From Semisulcospira habei (lineage: Eukaryota > Mollusca > Gastropoda > Semisulcospiridae), in NCBI GenBank assembly GCA_036245525.1, contig BTPG01000008.1:34364850-34428849 (forward strand): a stretch of DNA of 64,000 bases, in the 5' to 3' direction. Below, piece after piece: positions 60,752-64,000 of the stretch. Each line of letters opens with the position of its first letter. The stretch's first letter is position 1. The translations under genes were made by a program, and so were the position numbers. Below the pieces are notes generated by a model. The model saw nothing but the letters and a program-made list of their open reading frames with translations, was not told the DNA's origin and did not search any database.

Positions 60752-60820
60752 TGCAAGGGGTATAGATCTTCATCAGCCCCCGCAATCGCGGGGGCTCATG
60801 AGGATCTATACCTCTTGCTG
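60752..60820. repeat. H5 palindrome
   Basis: GCAAGGGGTATAGATCTTCA faces TGAGGATCTATACCTCTTGC; both arms have GTATAG/CTATAC instead of GCATAG/CTATGC. Confidence 0.9.
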
Positions 60821-61264
60821 AAACGACTTTGTGCTGATTCATATTTTTTTCAGTGACGGCTGGAGATCTTAGACACTGAATTTGTGCAAAAACACAACTG
60901 ATCTGCGTCTCACTGCAGTGAAGAGGGTCATAAAAAATTCTGACAGACAGTGGATAGCGTTGTCACTATGTATGGTCTGGTTGGTAATCTCAGCAACACA
61001 GCAGTATGGCTATAGCCAGAGCTACACGGAATATAACTTTGGCTGGCCAGATTGGCCAACGCAGCAATAAGACACAATCCAGACCAAAAAGGTGACAGCC
61101 AAGCGTGTAAATTCTAAGCGTCTTTCTTTCTTTTTTTCTCCGTTGGGTTCTTCTCAGCAATATGACGGGAACGGAATCCGTGGACCGTCAGAAAGAGATG
61201 TTCGTCTTGCACAAAAAGACTGGCTTCCGAAATCTGATTGTACATGTTTTGAGGGACCACCCTC

Positions 61265-61345
61265 ATGCGAGATCACCTATCATTGAAGAACATCATTTAG
61301 ATGGCTAAAGCCAAAATGATGGTTTTTAATGACCGGTGACACTTT
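61265..61345. repeat. H6 palindrome
   Basis: GATCACCTATCATTGAAGAA, then ATCATTT...AAATGAT, then TTTTTAATGACCGGTGAC; tail CTTCTCTTGAGAGAG-like at 61362 as at 12460 and 28655. Confidence 0.78.
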
Positions 61346-62146
61346 TTGCTCTGCAAGACTTTTCTTGAGAGAGCACGTCTCTTCAGACCTTTAAGTTTTT
61401 CTTTAACGGTATCTACTGTATCTCATTTGAAAACTGAGAACTAATTTAGCAAAACGGGTGATTGTCAGACATAGTTTGGTTATTTGGGTTTAACGCCGAG
61501 CAGGCGACTAAGGCCATCTCACGGCGGGATGGGTAAAAAGCTGGTCAGCCACTGAGACTAAAAGCCAGGTCTTAAGACAAGATGTAAATATATCTTAAAA
61601 ATATGTCAAGCTAAAATGTCGCACGAGTCTTTAAAATAAATGTCTACAGACGTTCAAAAAGGGCAAAATAAAGAAATTGACAGTCTATGAATGCTCAGAT
61701 CCTGTTCAAAATATTGCATTCTCTCAATAAATTGAAGATTTTGTCCGGGGGAACATCCCGGAACAAAACCTTCAAGGAGTCAGACATAGATAGATGGTAG
61801 CGTCAACAGGTTTGATTGTAATCACTACAGAAATTACCACCTTTTTCATTAGCACCCAATTTCATTGTTAACAATATTAATCGAGAAATCTATTCTTGAA
61901 AAATATTCACGGCAGAACATCACAGCCGGCCTGAAATAAAGAACCAATTGAATAAGACACTGATGTGACAGAAGAAGAAGCCCCCCCCCCCCCCTTCCCC
62001 CAATCAAATCAATTAAAATGCACTTCGCATATAACAAGGTAGGATATAATACAATTTGGATATAAATACTTTTATTTCATAGGTCCCGATCACGCCTTTT
62101 ATCCCTAAATTTCTTCGCTTATAACAAACTTCAGAATAATATATGT
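61346..62146. other. No gene recognised
   Basis: AT-rich sequence with a C-run at 61981-61995. No supported ORF. Confidence 0.5.
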
Positions 62147-62234
62147 CAGCCCTTTGAGTGTCCGTAGAGTTTTCAGTCGCGATGACTCTGCGGGAATCAT
62201 CGCGACTAAAACTGCTACCGACACCCAAAGGGTT
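62147..62234. mobile_element. H2 palindromic element, type copy
   Basis: CAGCCCTTTGAGTGTCCG to GACACCCAAAGGGTTA; arms TTTCAGTCGCGATGA and TCATCGCGACTAAAA. Both outer arms read GAGTGTC/GACACCC. Confidence 0.85.
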
Positions 62235-62564
62235 AGAGTACCATTACGCATAAATCTGAAGACACATTTCAACACCATTTGTATTTGTTATGCCTTGTCG
62301 ATACACCTATTAAACTTTTACCAGCAGTTTGGACACGCAGTAAAAGCATACGCGTAATCGCACTTACTTTATTCTGCGCGACCGTTAGCGTGTCAATCTG
62401 TTTCTAGCTGTATCTCGTATTGATAGCTTTGTAATTCTAGAACGGAGTGGAGTCATTGTCAAGTTACTTGATATTAAGACGACGTTTGGATTGTTCTGTG
62501 TCTAAATGAACCGTAACTAGTCTTGTGAGTAGCGATTCGTAACCATCTGTTACAGAAGCGTTTT

Positions 62565-62605
62565 TTTGAACAGTTAGGCAGCGTTTTTTTGAACAGTTAG
62601 GCCGG
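62565..62605. repeat. Short tandem duplication
   Basis: GCGTTTTTTTGAACAGTTAG occurs twice in a row with a ~23-bp period. Confidence 0.85.
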
Positions 62606-63035
62606 TAGTGTGCCTTTAATTTACTGTCACGTAACAACAACAACAACAACAAAAATAATAATAATCACCTGACGCAGAAACAACTTCCGGATCCCTTTCT
62701 CCGCCGCGTCACAACAACACCTGAAGTACTTTCCAGATCGTCACACCCGAATCCAAAAATGAAAACTGAGAAACGTACTCCAGTGAACGAAATGTGCTTT
62801 AGGGGAACATCTGGCAGGAAAGGCAGATGGGAGAGTACATGTATACCCTGGATGCAGCCACGCTGGAAGGATCAACAAAGTATGGATCCCTCCGTCCCCC
62901 CCTGACTATCGCCCTTGCGGCATGGCCGGAGCAGGCAACGCTCCTGTGAAGTATGCATTGATGTGGTGTCTGAATATTTTTTGTTTCCCTGTGGAGGTTT
63001 CATAAACGGTCCTATGGTTAAAGGTTTAAACCGTG

Positions 63036-63103
63036 TGCAATAGGCATAGATTCTCGTGAGCCCCTACGTTCGCAGGGGCTCATGAGAATCCATACCTCTT
63101 GCT
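63036..63103. repeat. H5 palindrome
   Basis: GCAATAGGCATAGATTCTCG faces TGAGAATCCATACCTCTTGC, joined by AGCCCCTACGTTCGCAGGGGCT. Confidence 0.88.
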
Positions 63104-63718
63104 ATTAGTTGATTTACGCATATTTTCTCACGTGTGAGGGGTAGGTTATTGAGGGTTGATGAACTGCAAGATCTTTACCTGCCGAAGAATCGGGCTGACC
63201 CTCGACATTTCCCCTCCCCCCCCCCCCCCCCCCCCCCTTCTGTCGGCCTACTCAATCTACCCCATACATACCTCCCCTCCCCTTTCCCTTGGCCGCCATG
63301 TGGACCCAATGGGTTCCCCGCTCCCATATTCGGCGGGTTATGACGTCATGTCCTTTGGTAACAGTCGTAGGTCGAACTCCTTTCAACGTCCTCTATTCGA
63401 TCAGCACTTAGGTTCATGTGCAAAAAGTTGATCCGACACAACTTGTGAGGAACAGATCGTCACGTTTGAAAGCCCCTGAATGTTGCAGAGGCGGTTTATG
63501 TAGATCTATGTCTCTTGCGCCGGAACAGCGAAGGGGAGGGGGGGGGAGGTTCGCTGCGGGTATGAGGTAATGCTAAGATGCCTAGCAACGAGTCACCTTC
63601 ACAGTAAAGTCGGTGCCGCTACAACTTTCAAACCCGGCGCCAAAATATACGCGTCCAACATTTAGAACCCATCGCCTGAAAGGCGTCATGTCCGATCCAG
63701 GGTAGATAATTGGGAGAC

Positions 63719-63799
63719 CGCGATAGCTCAAGGGGTGTGCCAGATAAGCTTGGCGCCTGAAGGGCCAAGCTTATCTGGCACAACCCTTGAGCTATCGTC
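63719..63799. repeat. H1 hairpin with covariant arms
   Basis: GATAGCTCAAGG/CCTTGAGCTATC and CCAGATAAGCTTGG/CCAAGCTTATCTGG: at three positions both arms differ from H1a and H1b in the same, paired way. C-run at 63207-63238 upstream. Confidence 0.9.
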
Positions 63800-64000
63800 G
63801 GTACAGCGTTGGGTTTTCTGATGGACGTGATCTCCTAGCTGGAACTGGGGATGAAAGAGTCCCTGATCCACCTGAGGAAAAGCAGGTGATGCTGTTTAGG
63901 TGTATTCAGGTGGGCCCTGAGGTGGTGATGTGATGCCGGTTACCAAACGTCATAAGAACAGTGTCTCTTGCCTGTGTGAAACTAAGTTAAGATACTTTTT

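Noticed and set aside
60882..61070. 62-codon frame with a possible signal-like segment
   Set aside because: Short, without splice sites or recognised motif, in a repeat-rich region with inverted segments.

Overview
This is nuclear DNA from a multicellular animal. It has split genes with GT-AG introns, immunoglobulin (Ig), SH3 and DH domains of the giant muscle-protein type, and abundant non-LTR and DIRS retrotransposons. The mix of RTE-like and CR1/L2-like elements, many short TTAA-flanked palindromes and long microsatellites suggests a marine invertebrate, possibly a mollusc. The clade is inference; no single feature fixes it.

Host genes. All recognisable host exons are on the minus strand, in the left 33 kb. 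Gene A has six exons from 33101 down to 15478. Its splice phases join without error into a 1037-residue protein: Ig, a ~700-residue Ser/Glu/Thr-rich region, Ig, Ig, and a C-terminal hydrophobic segment ending in a stop. Gene B lies downstream, with seven exons from 10620 to 783 that run off the left edge. It encodes SH3-like, linker, SH3 and the start of a RhoGEF (DH) domain, 320 visible codons. The second SH3 and the DH match the N-terminal signalling module of UNC-89/obscurin. A and B may be neighbouring genes or alternative products of one UNC-89 locus.

Retrotransposons. The 12 kb third intron of gene A holds an 11.0 kb DIRS element (17376-28378, minus strand) with inverted terminal repeats, an internal complementary region, gag-like, RT/RNase H/methyltransferase-like and tyrosine recombinase reading frames. 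It sits without target duplication inside a small palindromic element. A LINE with an unbroken 1075-residue EN-RT ORF and a truncated RTE copy are nested in the DIRS. One RTE-like family (3' tail of GTAA units) occurs six times: 7514-8829, 17819-18406, 33474-36721, 37580-39329, 50406-53493 and 54857-58167. Five of the six have a clear target-site duplication; the 37580-39329 copy has a 12-bp one that overlaps the element end. A CR1/L2-like 3' fragment (36829-39540) is split by one of the RTE copies.

Palindromes. About 60 short near-perfect hairpins are scattered through the window. I group them as H1 (arm ATAATTCAAGGGTAGTGCC, subtype a, or ATAGTTCAAGGGTGGTGCC, subtype b), H2 (core TAGTCGCGATGATTCC, flank CCTTTGGCTGTC), H3 (GTCTGTGATTTTGGACCTTA), H4 (CACTGGTTGTCTCCCT), H5 (CAAGAGGCATAGATCCTCAT), H6 (CACCTGTCATTAAAGACC), H7 (GTGAGCAAAAGGTCCTCAG) and singletons. 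H1, H2 and H5 share outer ends TTAA-CCC...GGG-TTAA, the terminal signature of piggyBac-type transposition. The two arms of individual copies differ from the family in matching ways. I consider this multi-core, arm-covarying hairpin system the most interesting content.

From 39.5 to 50.4 kb and from 58.2 kb to the end I see no host gene, only palindromes, microsatellites, homopolymer runs and degenerate TIR elements.
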